Positions 50,548 through 61,905 of a stretch of DNA of 64,000 nt are shown piece by piece. A model generated the notes under the pieces. It had not been told where the DNA came from and did no database searches. It saw only the letters and a list, made by a program, of their open reading frames with translations. Made by a program: the position numbers and the translations under genes. Origin of the DNA: Baylisascaris procyonis (taxonomy: Eukaryota; Nematoda; Chromadorea; Rhabditida; Ascarididae); contig JAZARR010000187.1 of NCBI GenBank assembly GCA_037389465.1, positions 2,852,001 to 2,916,000 of the forward strand, given 5' to 3'. The stretch's first letter is position 1. The number at the start of each line of letters is the position of its first letter.

Positions 50548-52364
50548 ATGGGCGGCGAAAAATTACCAATGGAAGAGAGATTAAAAGTAACACTTACAAT
50601 ATCGAAGATGCCACACGATATGGAAGAAGATGCTATTGCATGTGCAAAGATTGCTGTTGTTAAGTAAGTTAATTCGACAATTTATTGACTTTATTTATTT
50701 TAATCGACAAGCATTCATTACGAATTGTTATCTTTTCATATCGCTTCCATTTCCGCTTAGCTGAAGTTGTAAGGTAAGGGCTTAGGCTCGTCTCCTGCCC
50801 ATTGGATACTGAAGAGTCGATTCATCGCTGTTCCAATCAAGAAGAGAGTCTCAACTTGCTCCGCTGCCTTCGTCCTCTATGAGGCCCTTGGTTGGAATGA
50901 CTCCGTAGGACGGAGCCAGATAGTCTAGTCGGAGTCCTCTTTAAACCGACCGCGCAGTTAGCAATACCAAACGATGAATATTCGGCAATATTTCATTTCA
51001 AAGGAAATATTTGTAAATAGAGATGGAATCTTAGCCCCTCTACTAGGTGGTCTTCCTTATCCTCATATCCGAGGCATCGTCAACCCTACTCCCCCCTACC
51101 TTCGATCAAAAATATCTGTATCTCATAGTACCCAACTATCTTCAAACTTTTCCCTTCCTTTCCCACTCCCTTGTTTGCTCTGTTTTTTAAAAGCGATAGT
51201 GTTCTTCCACACAAATTTTCATTCAATTGAAAAAAAACCACTTAATTGAAAAACCGGTCTTTAGCACTTATACCACTGCATAGGTGAGTGGCACTTTGGT
51301 ATAGCCAACTTTTCCGGTTCCTGAATCCCTTAAAAGTCGGAATTAATCCGGATTCAAGCTCTCCGAAATTTTTAGAACAATCTGAGTTTTACTGTTCAAG
51401 TGGAAATTATCGATTACATCGTTCACATCCTAACATTAGCTTGCTAAGAGAACGGCTTCATTGCTTTGCTCATTGAGAAAAAACAAAACGAGTGAAATGC
51501 CTCCAAAAAAAAGCTCTAACATTTCTGCGAATTGCCGCCATCAAGGAGCACTTTTAAGTGAAAGTTTAGGATTTTAATGCTTTGAAGTTGCCGATAGTTG
51601 AAATTCAATGAAAAACAAAAAAGAAGCAATAAAAGCGCTAAATTTTTCTAGTAAAATTGCCGAATTTTTCATTAAAAAATCTGGAAAAAAGCATTAATTT
51701 AAGTCGAAATTTAAATTTTTCAATAATTTCTATCTTTTTTCAGTGGATTGTTTTTTTCTAAATTTTTATTCCATCGATCATTCCGTTTATTGCGGAAAAG
51801 AATAACAAAAGAATAGGAAATAAAAAGAAATTTTCATTTTTAAATGTTTAAAAAAATGGATGAGATAAAACTTTTTTTAAAATCCTCCTCAGCCAAATTT
51901 TTTCACTCTTTTGAACGTTTATCATTACATCTTTCTTTCTTTATCAGTTAAAGGGACCAGCAAAGTGCGCGTTTCAAATGCGATAAAATCAATTATTGAT
52001 ATACTAAAAGATGGATAAAATTTAAACCATTTAGCACTATTTTATGATATGCAGTGATTTTTTGCTGTTGACCCGATTATATGGTATGAACGGTAAAAAT
52101 TAAACCGCTTAACACCATTTTATGATATACGATGGTTTATAAAAAAAATTTAAATTTTTAGAAATATAATAAATCTTTATTTTAAGGTACCAAAGCAAAA
52201 GTGATATCGCCGCTTTTGTACGCGAACAATTCGATAAGAGGTATATGCCGAGATGGCATTGTATAGTTGCCGATGATTTTGGCTATTCTGTTGTACCGGA
52301 TCCGATGAATTATATTTGCTTTGAACTTGGTTCTTATGGTGTATTATTGTTTAAAAGTGGATAA
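50548..52364 (+). CDS. Dynein light chain, LC8 type
   Basis: Two exons, 50548-50663 and 52187-52364, join in phase 2 (AA/gtaagt to tttaag/G) and give 97 residues, a little longer than the usual 89 because of an N-terminal extension (MGGEKLPMEERLK). The body follows LC8: TISKMPHDMEEDAIACAKIA, then SDIAAFVREQFDKRYMPRWH and CIVADDFGYSVV, ending CFELGSYGVLLFKSG. The RWHCIV and LLFKSG blocks are diagnostic. LC8 proteins are homodimers that bind short linear motifs, in dynein and many other partners, across their beta-sheet groove. This copy diverges from canonical LC8 (YVTHETKHFIYFYLG is replaced by SVVPDPMNYICFELG), so it is more likely a diverged paralogue than the core gene. Intron 1 is 1.5 kb. 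Confidence 0.9.
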
Positions 52365-52761
52365 AAATAATCGCTCTCTATTATTTTATCGTTTTTTTAC
52401 TGTGCTTTATTCACAAATTTCCTTAATATATGAGCTCATTTTCTTTTATACTCAATAGATGTTGAAGTTGCTAGATACCACATTTATAAAATAGTTTCTT
52501 GGATGGGGAATATATTTTCTCGATGCATAACCTCACGACTAGAATTCCCATATTATGTAAATTTTTGTGCAGTTATGCAAATTTCTTTTCTACAAGTAAT
52601 TCTACAATTCATTTACATAATATTATTTATTTTAATATATAATTTTCGCATTTTCATCTAGGAAATACGTAAAAACATTTGTTATTTCAATTTTCTTTAA
52701 AAAATATATCAAAAAATAATTCATATCTCCAAAGCATCTTATGATAATGCTGTGCCTAAGG

Positions 52762-52808
<47 letters not shown>

Positions 52809-53349
52809 CTTTGATCAATTAAGATTTGATTGCATCATTATTTATTGATAGTTCATGTAACCGGTCGGTCTGATGACTCATACCTGTTAATTAACCTGCT
52901 TGACCTAATTGGTAGCGAAAATATTAATGCGTTGATGAAGTCATCACCTATGTAATATTTCATTATTTGTTGTTATTGTATTGTTTCATTTATTGTGATG
53001 AATAAAATTTTTGCAGCCGATAAAATGAGTATTTATAATATGTAAACTTATCGAGCATGAATTTAATTATTAAATAAATTTGCCGCATTAAATATTAAAA
53101 AAAAAATTAACTAAATATTAAATAAACTTATTAAACTTGCCGCATTAAATAAATCGATCTGAATAATCATTGCGACCAGATATCTGTGTGAAGATATTCA
53201 TAAGCTCAGATTCTTGACGTTATCCCAAATTTACGAAAATTTGCCAAAAAAAATCGATAACTTTGCAATACAACACTAGTGATGAATATTGAATTCCTTA
53301 CTTATTTACTATTAGGTTGAATTTTCTGGGGAATTTCGGCTTTGCGATA
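52365..53349. other. Intergenic, no gene seen
   Basis: Sequence after the dynein light chain, with a (TA)n run at 52764-52805. I see no exon-like frame. Confidence 0.55.
52764..52805. repeat. (TA)n microsatellite
   Basis: About 20 TA units downstream of the dynein light chain gene. Confidence 0.95.
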
Positions 53350-54700
53350 CAAAAGGGAAATTATTATGTTTTAAGGTTGAAAGATACGTAAGAAAATGTT
53401 TTTGCCGGGTGAGCAGCACCAATAGTCTAAAGGGAAGTCGAGTGGTTGGCAAATACTACCCATAAAGTTAGGGTCTTATCAGATGATGAAGTGGAATAAT
53501 GAATGCCAAAGTATTATCATGTATTCGGCTTGTTGTATAGTAATACGACGATTGTTACGATATAGATGATATGAGGTCACAGAGAAAGCGAAGATTATAT
53601 CAAATGGTTGATTCATCGATGAGTTTCGTTCAGCTATAAGTAGACCAGTCGACCGAAGATCAAAAGAGATTCGTGCGCGTTACAAGCTAAGTCAAAGAAA
53701 CTCAAAAGCTCATTGGAAAAACGGAAGATTACCCAACAATGCTAACCTCAAGCAGAATCACGAGACCACAAAAGGGGTTAATGTACTCATATATTCAATT
53801 TGCATAAATTTTGTGAGGAAACAATAGTTTGTAGTAAAACATTGTCAAAGCACTTCAAACGCTAAAAATTGTGAGATATACTAATCTGAATTCATGCAGA
53901 GATCGATCTATGATCAAAATTTCTCATGGCGGGTTTATCCTGGAAAGTGATCCGTTTACCTATCCGTTTACCTTTGCCTATGTTATTAGCAGCCTTTTTG
54001 GTTAGATCCGTTCGAACATGAACAACGTCTACGTTTGAATTTACACACTGAACAAAACGAGGTTTGCAATTTTTGAGTTGTTCACTTTTTTCAGTCACTT
54101 AAGTGGGCAGCTCTCTGCAAAATTTCTTACCCATATTGGTAAATATATGGGTGGGAAATTTATGCTATTCTGGTTAGCATGCCTAAAAGCTAATAGGTTG
54201 ATTGAATATATTGCTGGAATAACTTAACAATAAAGTTTGGCATGTTAAACCTTTTTCGGCTAATGAAAAGAGAAGTGAGGGGTAAAGTTGAGGTGGGAAG
54301 TGAAGAAGATATGACACAAACCTGAACGGAAAACGAAGTGAGATTGTAGCATCATTTTCAAAGGCTTTAGCGAAAAAAAGAATTATAAACGAATAAAAAT
54401 AGCTTTATACTCCTTATAATCCAACGCGTAGTAGGCATTCTTAAAATTTTAGCTGTTCAGCTGCGCAAATGCGGTTGACGCGCGTGGCCATGTGGCCTAA
54501 TGGGTAAGGCGGCCTACCTCGACTCAGCGGATCGCAGGTTCGATCCCCAACACGCATCGGGAGTTTTGTAAGATTTGTGTCATTTCGGGGTCCCTTCCCA
54601 AACATTCTCCAAACCCTCGCCAATCATGGGGATCAAAGATCAGTCGCAGCTGATGTGGGATTGGTGGGCTAAAGTAGTTTGAGAAAATAGCACACAGGTT
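53350..54700. repeat. Duplicated locus, copy 1 (carries decayed tRNA-Arg)
   Basis: About 1.3 kb nearly identical, in the same orientation, to 57100-58445. It starts near AAAGGGAAATTATTATG, includes the tRNA-like body at 54486-54559 and runs into tRNA-related tandem units. Differences are scattered single bases and one short indel. Small frames inside (54098-53892 and 54623-54441, minus) are artefacts. Confidence 0.95.
54486..54559 (+). tRNA. Decayed tRNA-Arg (UCG-like), pseudogene
   Basis: Begins GGCCATGTGGCCTAATGGGT with a good D-arm, then an anticodon loop CCTCGAC (anticodon TCG, Arg). The T-arm starts GCAGGTTCGATCC but its 3' half no longer pairs fully, and the acceptor stem is broken. 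Confidence 0.6.
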
Positions 54701-54965
54701 CGGTCCCCCCTCCGAGTCGGGAGTTTTGTAAGGTTTGTCGAATTTCGAGCCCCATTCTCAATCATTCTCCTAAACCTCCCCATAACGGGGATCAAAGATC
54801 GGTCGCAGTTGCTATGAGATTGGTCGGCTAAAGTAGCTTGGCGAAATAGTACACGGGTTCGACCCCCAGCGCCCGTAAGGAGTTTTGTAACGTTTGTCGA
54901 GTTTCGAGCTCCATTCTCATTCAGATTCCTAAACCTCCCCAGCCATGGATTTTGTTATACTGTAG
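54540..54965 (+). repeat. Tandem tRNA-tail units (SINE-like), set 1
   Basis: About three units of roughly 135-145 bases each begin with a tRNA T-arm-like string (GGTTCGACCCCCAGCGC or variant). Each continues with a shared body: GGGAGTTTTGTAAGGTTTGT, a CATTCTC..AAACCTCCC segment, then GGGGATCAAAGATCAGTCGC and GGGATTGGTGGGCTAAAG. This is the structure of a tRNA-derived short interspersed element, or of a tandemly expanded tRNA 3' flank. Confidence 0.75.
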
Positions 54966-55509
54966 ATGTAGAGTATAAGTAATGATATTTCAGATTTATT
55001 CAGCTGAAAATCGACAAGGTGATTCAATAAAGACCTTCACTTGAAACGATTAGTATAAATGAAAGTTGTCAAATGTTTGCAACACGTTCAACTAGAGATG
55101 TACTCTTATGGTGAAGAAACAACTTATCTACTTCGCTTTATTCAGAAATAGCTTTGAGAATTTTTTACCTATTTAATATACAACAATATCGAGTGCTGTT
55201 TTTTACCTGTTGAACGTATAGCAAAGTATATTCAAAGAGTGAATACACCTGCCTAACCATTATAAAATCATAACTGGACATCTCTTTTGAGTGGCCGATA
55301 GGCAAAATTGGCAAGGTGGTTTTTACGTAATTCAGAGGTTTTTTTCACTTTGTTTCCTTCAAATTTAATCGCTTTTTTACTCTTATCTCATATCTAAATA
55401 AAATTAAGTAATTTAAATGATAGAGTATTGAAAAAACCGCTTCCCCTCATTCCAGTTTCACAGAGGGGAAATTATGGAAAAGAAAACCACTTCTTTTATT
55501 CTCAGCTCT

Positions 55510-55562
55510 CCCTCCTACCGCCACCCCCCCCTCCCCTCCCCCCCCCCACCCCCGCCCCACTG
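55510..55562. repeat. Poly-C tract
   Basis: Almost only C over 45 bases, broken by single A, T or G. The other strand is a G-run pattern able to form a G-quadruplex. Confidence 0.85.
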
Positions 55563-56074
55563 TAGATGTGATCCAGCTGTTCACAGCCCATAAATGAGCT
55601 TTTCATGAAATTAAATAATAATGAGGAGTTTCACTTTTTCCACTGTTCGGATCACTATTTCTATTTTAAGAAATCGGATCACTATTCACATCGAAAATTT
55701 TAACCAACAATAGTGCTGCGAATATGAATTGCAGTGAAAGCGAAATATGAATTTTTATTTTGTAGGAACGGAAAAAAATATGCATAACAACACCTTTTAA
55801 TGCCTCTGATCATCTGAATAACCAAACAATTGCATTGATATTCAGACATGAACTTCCTGACAGGACATTGAAAGAAATAAGCTAGATTTTGAAGGAAGTG
55901 TTTTTGATCCTCGTGATAAACCTACAGAGGCCATTGAGTCATGTTGAAAGTAGCACGGAATGTTCACTGCAGTTGTCCCTCAACATCTGCACATTACTGG
56001 ATTGCAACCTCTATGGTTGAGTACAAAAAAACTTTCAGGAAAGATGCGCTTTTCTAATCAGGTTAATGTGAGCT

Positions 56075-56205
56075 GATGAAATGACCAGGTGTAACCAGGT
56101 TAATTAATTTGATGAAGTGACCAGATGTAGTTAGGCTAATAAACCTGAGGAAGTGACCAGGTGTAACCAGGTTAATTAATTTGATGAAGTGATCAGGTGT
56201 AACCG
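56075..56205. repeat. 36-bp tandem repeat, 3-4 copies
   Basis: Unit around GATGAAGTGACCAGGTGTAA with linking GGTTAATTAATTT, repeated with some changes. Confidence 0.8.
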
Positions 56206-57099
56206 AGATAAAAAACTTATATATCAATTTTGACAGAACTACATAGACCAGTTTTGCTTCCTGTAAAAAATCGAAGCATCAAAATCGTTTAATGGAAAGA
56301 AACGGAACAAGTATTATTACAAAACAAAAAAAAAATTTAGATATATTGAGGTTTTTCAATATATCCTCACGTGATTGTGGTCTGCAAGATGAAATTTCAT
56401 TTTTAAAAGACTTTTTATTGGCTCGTATCACTTTTTTTTTCCATTCACGATTTGAGTGAAAATTTCATATAAAAAAGAGGTAGTAATTCGTAAATGTGGG
56501 AGATTATTTATTCTATCTAAAATTACAGGTATAGAGCAATATTGCGATAGTTTACTTTAATATTTCAATAAAGAGGATATTCAAAAAAGTGACGTTTTTT
56601 TAAGTGAGATACTTATTCGTCTTTATTTAAGACAACTCCATCGCTAAGATGAATAAAACAGTTGTTTGAGTGAACGATTTATGCTCTAATGTTCGCTATG
56701 CCCGAAATGACCTATATAAGTCGCTCAACTACAGTAGCCTTCACTAGCCGACTGCTTACAGTACAACCTTCATCATCGCATACAATACAACGACGATATC
56801 AGATATGAATATTATTTGAGGACCTCTGTTGATTATTGAGTTCGATTCGCCGTCATGCTCCACTAAATATCGTCGTATCTTTGATCCATGCATCCCATGC
56901 ATAAGTGAAAATAATGAACGCAAATGGTAGTAGATCGATTACGATCAAAAGTACAACCGTATATGTAGGTAGTAAGGAGTTCTTGATCTTTGGTAGGCAC
57001 GGTTCCTAGAAACGATTTTATTATTAGCATAATAATTAGCGTTATTTCACTCACATACGATTGTATTGATTATTTACCTTTTATAATAACCTGTACAAT

Positions 57100-58445
57100 A
57101 CAAGAGGGAAATTACTGTTGAAAGATATGTAAGAAAATGTTTTTGCCGGGTGAGCAGCACCAATAGTCTAATGGGAAGTCGAGTGGTTGGCAAATACTAC
57201 CCATAAAGTTAGGGTCTTATCAGATGCTGAAGTGGAATAATGAATGCCAAAATATTATGATGTATTCGGCTTGTGGTATAGTAATACGACGATTGTTACG
57301 ATATAGATGATATGAGGTCACAGAGAAAGCGAAGATTATATCAAATGATTGATTCATCGATGAGTTTCGTTCAGCTATAAGTAGACCAGTCGACCGAAGA
57401 TCAAAAGAGATTCGAGCGCGTTACAAGCTAAGTCAAAGAAACTCAAAAGCTCATTGGAAAAACGGAAGATTACCCAACAATGCTAACCTCAAGCAGAATC
57501 ACGAGACCACAAAAGGGGTTGATGTGCTCATATATTCAATTTGCATAAATTTTGTGAGGAAACAATAGTTTGTAGTAAAACACTGTCAAAGCACTTCAAA
57601 CGCTAAAAATTGTGAGATATACTAATCTGAATTCATGCAGAGATCAATCTATGATCAAAATTTCTCATGGCAGGTTTATCCTGGAAAGTGATCCGTTTAC
57701 CTATCCGTTTACCTTTGCCTATATTATTAGCAACCTTTTTGATTAGATCCGTTCGAACATGAACAACGTCTACGTTTGAATTTACACACTGAACAAAACG
57801 AGGTTTGCAATTTTTGAGTTGTTCACTTTTTCAGTCACTTAAGTGAGCAGCTCTCTGCGAAATTTCTTACCCATATTGGTAAATATATGGGTGGGAAATT
57901 TATGCTATTCTGGTTAGCATGCCTAAAAGCTAATAGGTTGATTGAATATATTGCTGGAATAACTTAACAATAAAGTTTGGCATGTTAAACCTTTTTCGGC
58001 TAATGAAAAGAGAAGTGAGGGGTAAAGTTGAGGTGGGAAGTGAAGAAGATATGACACAAACCTGAACGGAAAATGAAGTGAGATTGTAGCATCATTTTCA
58101 AAGGCTTTAGCGAAAAAAAGAATTATAAACGAACAAAAATAGCTCTATACTCCTTAGAATCCAACGCATAGTACGCATTCTTAAAATTTTAGCTCTTCAG
58201 GTGCGCAAATCCGGTTGACGCGCGTGGCCATGTGGCCTAATGGGTAAGCCGTCCTACCTCGAGTCAGCAGATCGAGGTTCGATCCCCAAGACGCATCGGG
58301 GGTTTTGTAAGATTTGTGTCATTTCGGGGTCCCTTCCCAAACATTCTCCAAACCCTCGCCAATCATGGGGATCAAAGATCAGTCGCAGTTGATGTGGGAT
58401 TGGTGGGCTAAAGCAGCTTGGTGAACAGTACCCAGGTTCGATCCC
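57100..58445. repeat. Duplicated locus, copy 2 (carries decayed tRNA-Arg)
   Basis: Direct copy of 53350-54700, about 3.75 kb downstream. The left ends differ by a roughly 12-base deletion near 57113. Identity is very high, so the duplication looks recent. Confidence 0.95.
58226..58298 (+). tRNA. Decayed tRNA-Arg (UCG-like), pseudogene
   Basis: Counterpart of 54486-54559 in copy 2. The anticodon loop reads CCTCGAG (TCG). It has its own changes, including GGC to GCC in the D-stem and loss of one base before the T-stem (ATCGAGGTTCG), so it is independently broken. Confidence 0.6.
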
Positions 58446-58935
58446 CAGCGCTAGTTGGGAGTTATGAAAGGTTTGTCAGTTTCGAGCTCCATTCTCAATC
58501 ATACTCCTCGACCTCCCCAGCCATGGGGATCAATGATCAGGCGCAGGTGATATGGGATTGGTGAGCGAAAGCAGCTCTATGAAGCAGTACTCAACTTCGG
58601 CCGCTGCCTGTGTCAGCGAGTTTTCTAAGGTTCGTGGAATTCGGCGCTTGCTTGTCAGTCAGACTCGTGAGCCTTTCTAGTCATGGAGAGTTTAGTTCCT
58701 TCAGAAGTCAGTTGTAATTGCTGTGAGATCTGTGAGCTAAAGCAGCTTAACGAGTAGACTGAACTTTGTATTGAATAAAATTGAATCTATCAGATAGTGC
58801 TCTGGTTCGACCTCTAGCTGGGTGAGGAGTTTTCTCAGAATTGTCGGATTCCACGCTTGCTTCGCCAGGAATTTAGTTCCTTCAAAATTTCGTTGTAGTA
58901 GCTATGAGATTTGTGGGCTAGAGCCGACAAATTCG
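58290..58935 (+). repeat. Tandem tRNA-tail units (SINE-like), set 2
   Basis: About four progressively diverged units of the same body as at 54540-54965, each starting near a T-arm-like GGTTCGA and carrying a TTTTGTAAGGTTTGTC-like string and a GAGATTTGTGGGCTAAAGC-like string. The last units (58590-58935) are the most decayed. Confidence 0.7.
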
Positions 58936-58954
58936 ACGCAGTAAACGAAACGAG

Positions 58955-59560
58955 CTATGCAATTCTTGAGTTTCCCATTTTTTTTCAGTCATTTAAGTGT
59001 GCAACTCTCTGCAAGCAAAATTTGTTGCCCGTATTGGTAAAAATATGGGTAATGATTAGCTCGCTTAAATGCTTAGGGATTGGTTGAAAGTATTGCTCGA
59101 TTAATTTAACAAGAAAGTTTGCCCTCTTATTCCTTTTTCAGCTAAGGAAAAGAGAAGTGGTAAAGTGGAAGTGGGAAGTAAAGAAGATATGACGCAAAGG
59201 TAAGACTAAACGGAAATTCACGTAATACTGTAGCATGATTTTGAAAGTCTTTGGCCAAAAAAGAATACTAAACGAACAAAAACAGCTTTATATTTGTGAT
59301 AAAGCCAACCACGGTACAAATTCTTCAAATTTTGGCTACTCAGATGTGCAAATAGAATGCAACGAACGTGGCCCTGTGGCCTAATGGATAAGGCGTCTGA
59401 CTTCTAATCAGAAGATTGCAGGTTCGACCCCTGCCTGGGTCAGCAGTTTTTGTACGGTTGACGCATTCCTCGTTTGCTTCGTAAATCAGAGTCACACGCT
59501 TTTCTTGTCATGGGGAGTTGAGTCCATTCGAAAATCGCTTATAATTGCTATGAAACATTA
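58955..59560. repeat. Third, diverged copy of the tRNA-Arg locus
   Basis: Recognisably related to 54040-54660 and 57790-58400 (for example CAGTCATTTAAGTGTGCAAC, AGAAAGTTTGCC and AAGAAGATATGACGCAAA), but much more diverged and shortened at its 5' end. It holds the intact tRNA-Arg(UCU) at the same place as the decayed ones. Confidence 0.85.
59370..59442 (+). tRNA. tRNA-Arg (anticodon UCU)
   Basis: A 73-base cloverleaf: acceptor GGCCCTG pairs with CTGGGTC except for one T-T mismatch (position 6/67) and one G-U. The D-arm is GGCCTAATGGATAAGGC. Anticodon stem TCTGA/TCAGA is perfect around CTTCTAA (anticodon TCT). T-stem GCAGG/CCTGC is perfect around TTCGACC. Discriminator A. Internal A box (TGGCCTAATGG) and B box (GGTTCGACCCC) are good. 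It decodes AGA. The acceptor mismatch leaves some doubt about full function. Confidence 0.85.
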
Positions 59561-59754
59561 TTCAAAATAAAGCTTCCTTTCCACTGCAATTATTCTAATA
59601 ATAAAAATTATTTGCCGAATAATTGTTGAATATTTCTTTTCAGAAAAATTTCCTTCAAATGAAAGCATTTTTTTTATTATGTGATAAATAAGATAACTTC
59701 CGAGATAATATAATAATGATAAATTCTTACTAGTTAACTTCAAATGTAACGATC
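59561..59754. other. Short spacer, no gene seen
   Basis: AT-rich sequence between the tRNA-Arg block and the 21-bp satellite. Confidence 0.6.
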
Positions 59755-61905
59755 GTATTACTTGTCTGCAATGTCAGATTACTTGTCTGCAATGTCGGAT
59801 TACTTGTCTGCAATGTCAGATTACTTGTCTGCAATGTCGGATTACTTGTCTGCAATGTCGGATTACTTGTCTGCAATGTCAGATTACTTGTCTGCAATGT
59901 CAGATTACTTGTCTGCAATGTCGGATTACTTGTCTGCAATGTCGGATTACTTGTCTGCAATGTCGGATTACTTGTCTGCAATGTCGGATTACTTGTCTGC
60001 AATGTCAGATTACTTGTCTGCAATGTCAGATTACTTGTCTGCAATGTCGGATTACTTGTCTGCAATGTCGGATTACTTGTCTGCAATGTCGGATTACTTG
60101 TCTGCAATGTCGGATTACTTGTCTGCAATGTCGGATTACTTGTCTGCAATGTCAGATTACTTGTCTGCAATGTCGGATTACTTGTCTGCAATGTCGGATT
60201 ACTTGTCTGCAATGTCAGATTACTTGTCTGCAATGTCGGATTACTTGTCTGCAATGTCGGATTACTTGTCTGCAATGTCGGATTACTTGTCTGCAATGTC
60301 GGATTACTTGTCTGCAATGTCAGATTACTTGTCCGCAATGTCGGATTACTTGTCTGCAATGTCGGATTACTTGTCTGCAATGTCAGATTACTTGTCTGCA
60401 ATGTCGGATTACTTGTCTGCAATGTCAGATTACTTGTCTGCAATGTCGGATTACTTGTCTGCAATGTCAGATTACTTGTCTGCAATGTCGGATTACTTGT
60501 CTGCAATGTCGGATTACTTGTCTGCAATGTCGGATTACTTGTCTGCAATGTCGGATTACTTGTCTGCAATGTCGGATTACTTGTCTGCAATGTCAGATTA
60601 CTTGTCTGCAATGTCGGATTACTTGTCTGCAATGTCGGATTACTTGTCTGCAATGTCGGATTACTTGTCTGCAATGTCGGATTACTTGTCTGCAATGTCG
60701 GATTACTTGTCTGCAATGTCAGATTACTTGTCTGCAATGTCGGATTACTTGTCTGCAATGTCGGATTACTTGTCTGCAATGTCGGATTACTTGTCTGCAA
60801 TGTCGGATTACTTGTCTGCAATGTCGGATTACTTGTCTGCAATGTCGGATTACTTGTCTGCAATGTCAGATTACTTGTCTGCAATGTCGGATTACTTGTC
60901 TGCAATGTCGGATTACTTGTCTGCAATGTCGGATTACTTGTCTGCAATGTCGGATTACTTGTCTGCAATGTCGGATTACTTGTCTGCAATGTCGGATTAC
61001 TTGTCTGCAATGTCAGATTACTTGTCTGCAATGTCGGATTACTTGTCTGCAATGTCGGATTACTTGTCTGCAATGTCAGATTACTTGTCTGCAATGTCGG
61101 ATTACTTGTCTGCAATGTCGGATTACTTGTCTGCAATGTCGGATTACTTGTCTGCAATGTCGGATTACTTGTCTGCAATGTCGGATTACTTGTCTGCAAT
61201 GTCAGATTACTTGTCTGCAATGTCGGATTACTTGTCTGCAATGTCGGATTACTTGTCTGCAATGTCGGATTACTTGTCTGCAATGTCGGATTACTTGTCT
61301 GCAATGTCAGATTACTTGTCTGCAATGTCGGATTACTTGTCTGCAATGTCGGATTACTTGTCTGCAATGTCGGATTACTTGTCTGCAATGTCGGATTACT
61401 TGTCTGCAATGTCGGATTACTTGTCTGCAATGTCGGATTACTTGTCTGCAATGTCAGATTACTTGTCTGCAATGTCGGATTACTTGTCTGCAATGTCGGA
61501 TTACTTGTCTGCAATGTCAGATTACTTGTCTGCAATGTCGGATTACTTGTCTGCAATGTCGGATTACTTGTCTGCAATGTCAGATTACTTGTCTGCAATG
61601 TCGGATTACTTGTCTGCAATGTCGGATTACTTGTCTGCAATGTCGGATTACTTGTCTGCAATGTCGGATTACTTGTCTGCAATGTCGGATTACTTGTCTG
61701 CAATGTCGGATTACTTGTCTGCAATGTCGGATTACTTGTCTGCAATGTCGGATTACTTGTCTGCAATGTCGGATTACTTGTCTGCAATGTCGGATTACTT
61801 GTCTGCAATGTCGGATTACTTGTCTGCAATGTCAGATTACTTGTCTGCAATGTCGGATTACTTGTCTGCAATGCCGGATTACTTGTCTGCAATGTCGTCG
61901 CTTGT
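59755..61905. repeat. 21-bp satellite, about 102 units
   Basis: Head-to-tail units of TTACTTGTCTGCAATGTCGGA (21 bases), almost identical over 2.1 kb. Nearly all variation is one A/G site (TCAGA versus TCGGA); rare extras are TCCGCAATG at about 60333 and TGCCGGA at about 61875. As 21 is a multiple of 3, long open frames appear on both strands (7-residue repeats SAMSDYL on plus, LQTSNPT on minus). They have no flanking coding features and are artefacts. Confidence 0.98.

Larger units (their letters stand above)
54966..57099. other. Spacer between duplicated loci, no gene seen
   Basis: AT-rich, with a striking C-rich run (55518-55560) and a three- to four-copy repeat of a 36-base unit (AACCAGGTTAATTAATTTGA-type) at 56075-56205. 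The minus frame at 57054-56863 is hydrophobic at the start but has no support. Confidence 0.5.

Noticed and set aside
50974..51476. Two plus-strand frames inside the dynein light chain intron
   Set aside because: No splice support and low-complexity Ser/Pro/Leu composition.
54441..54623. 60-codon minus-strand frame with GDRTCDPLSRGRP
   Set aside because: It is the reverse complement of the tRNA-like body and its flank, a frequent source of false proteins.
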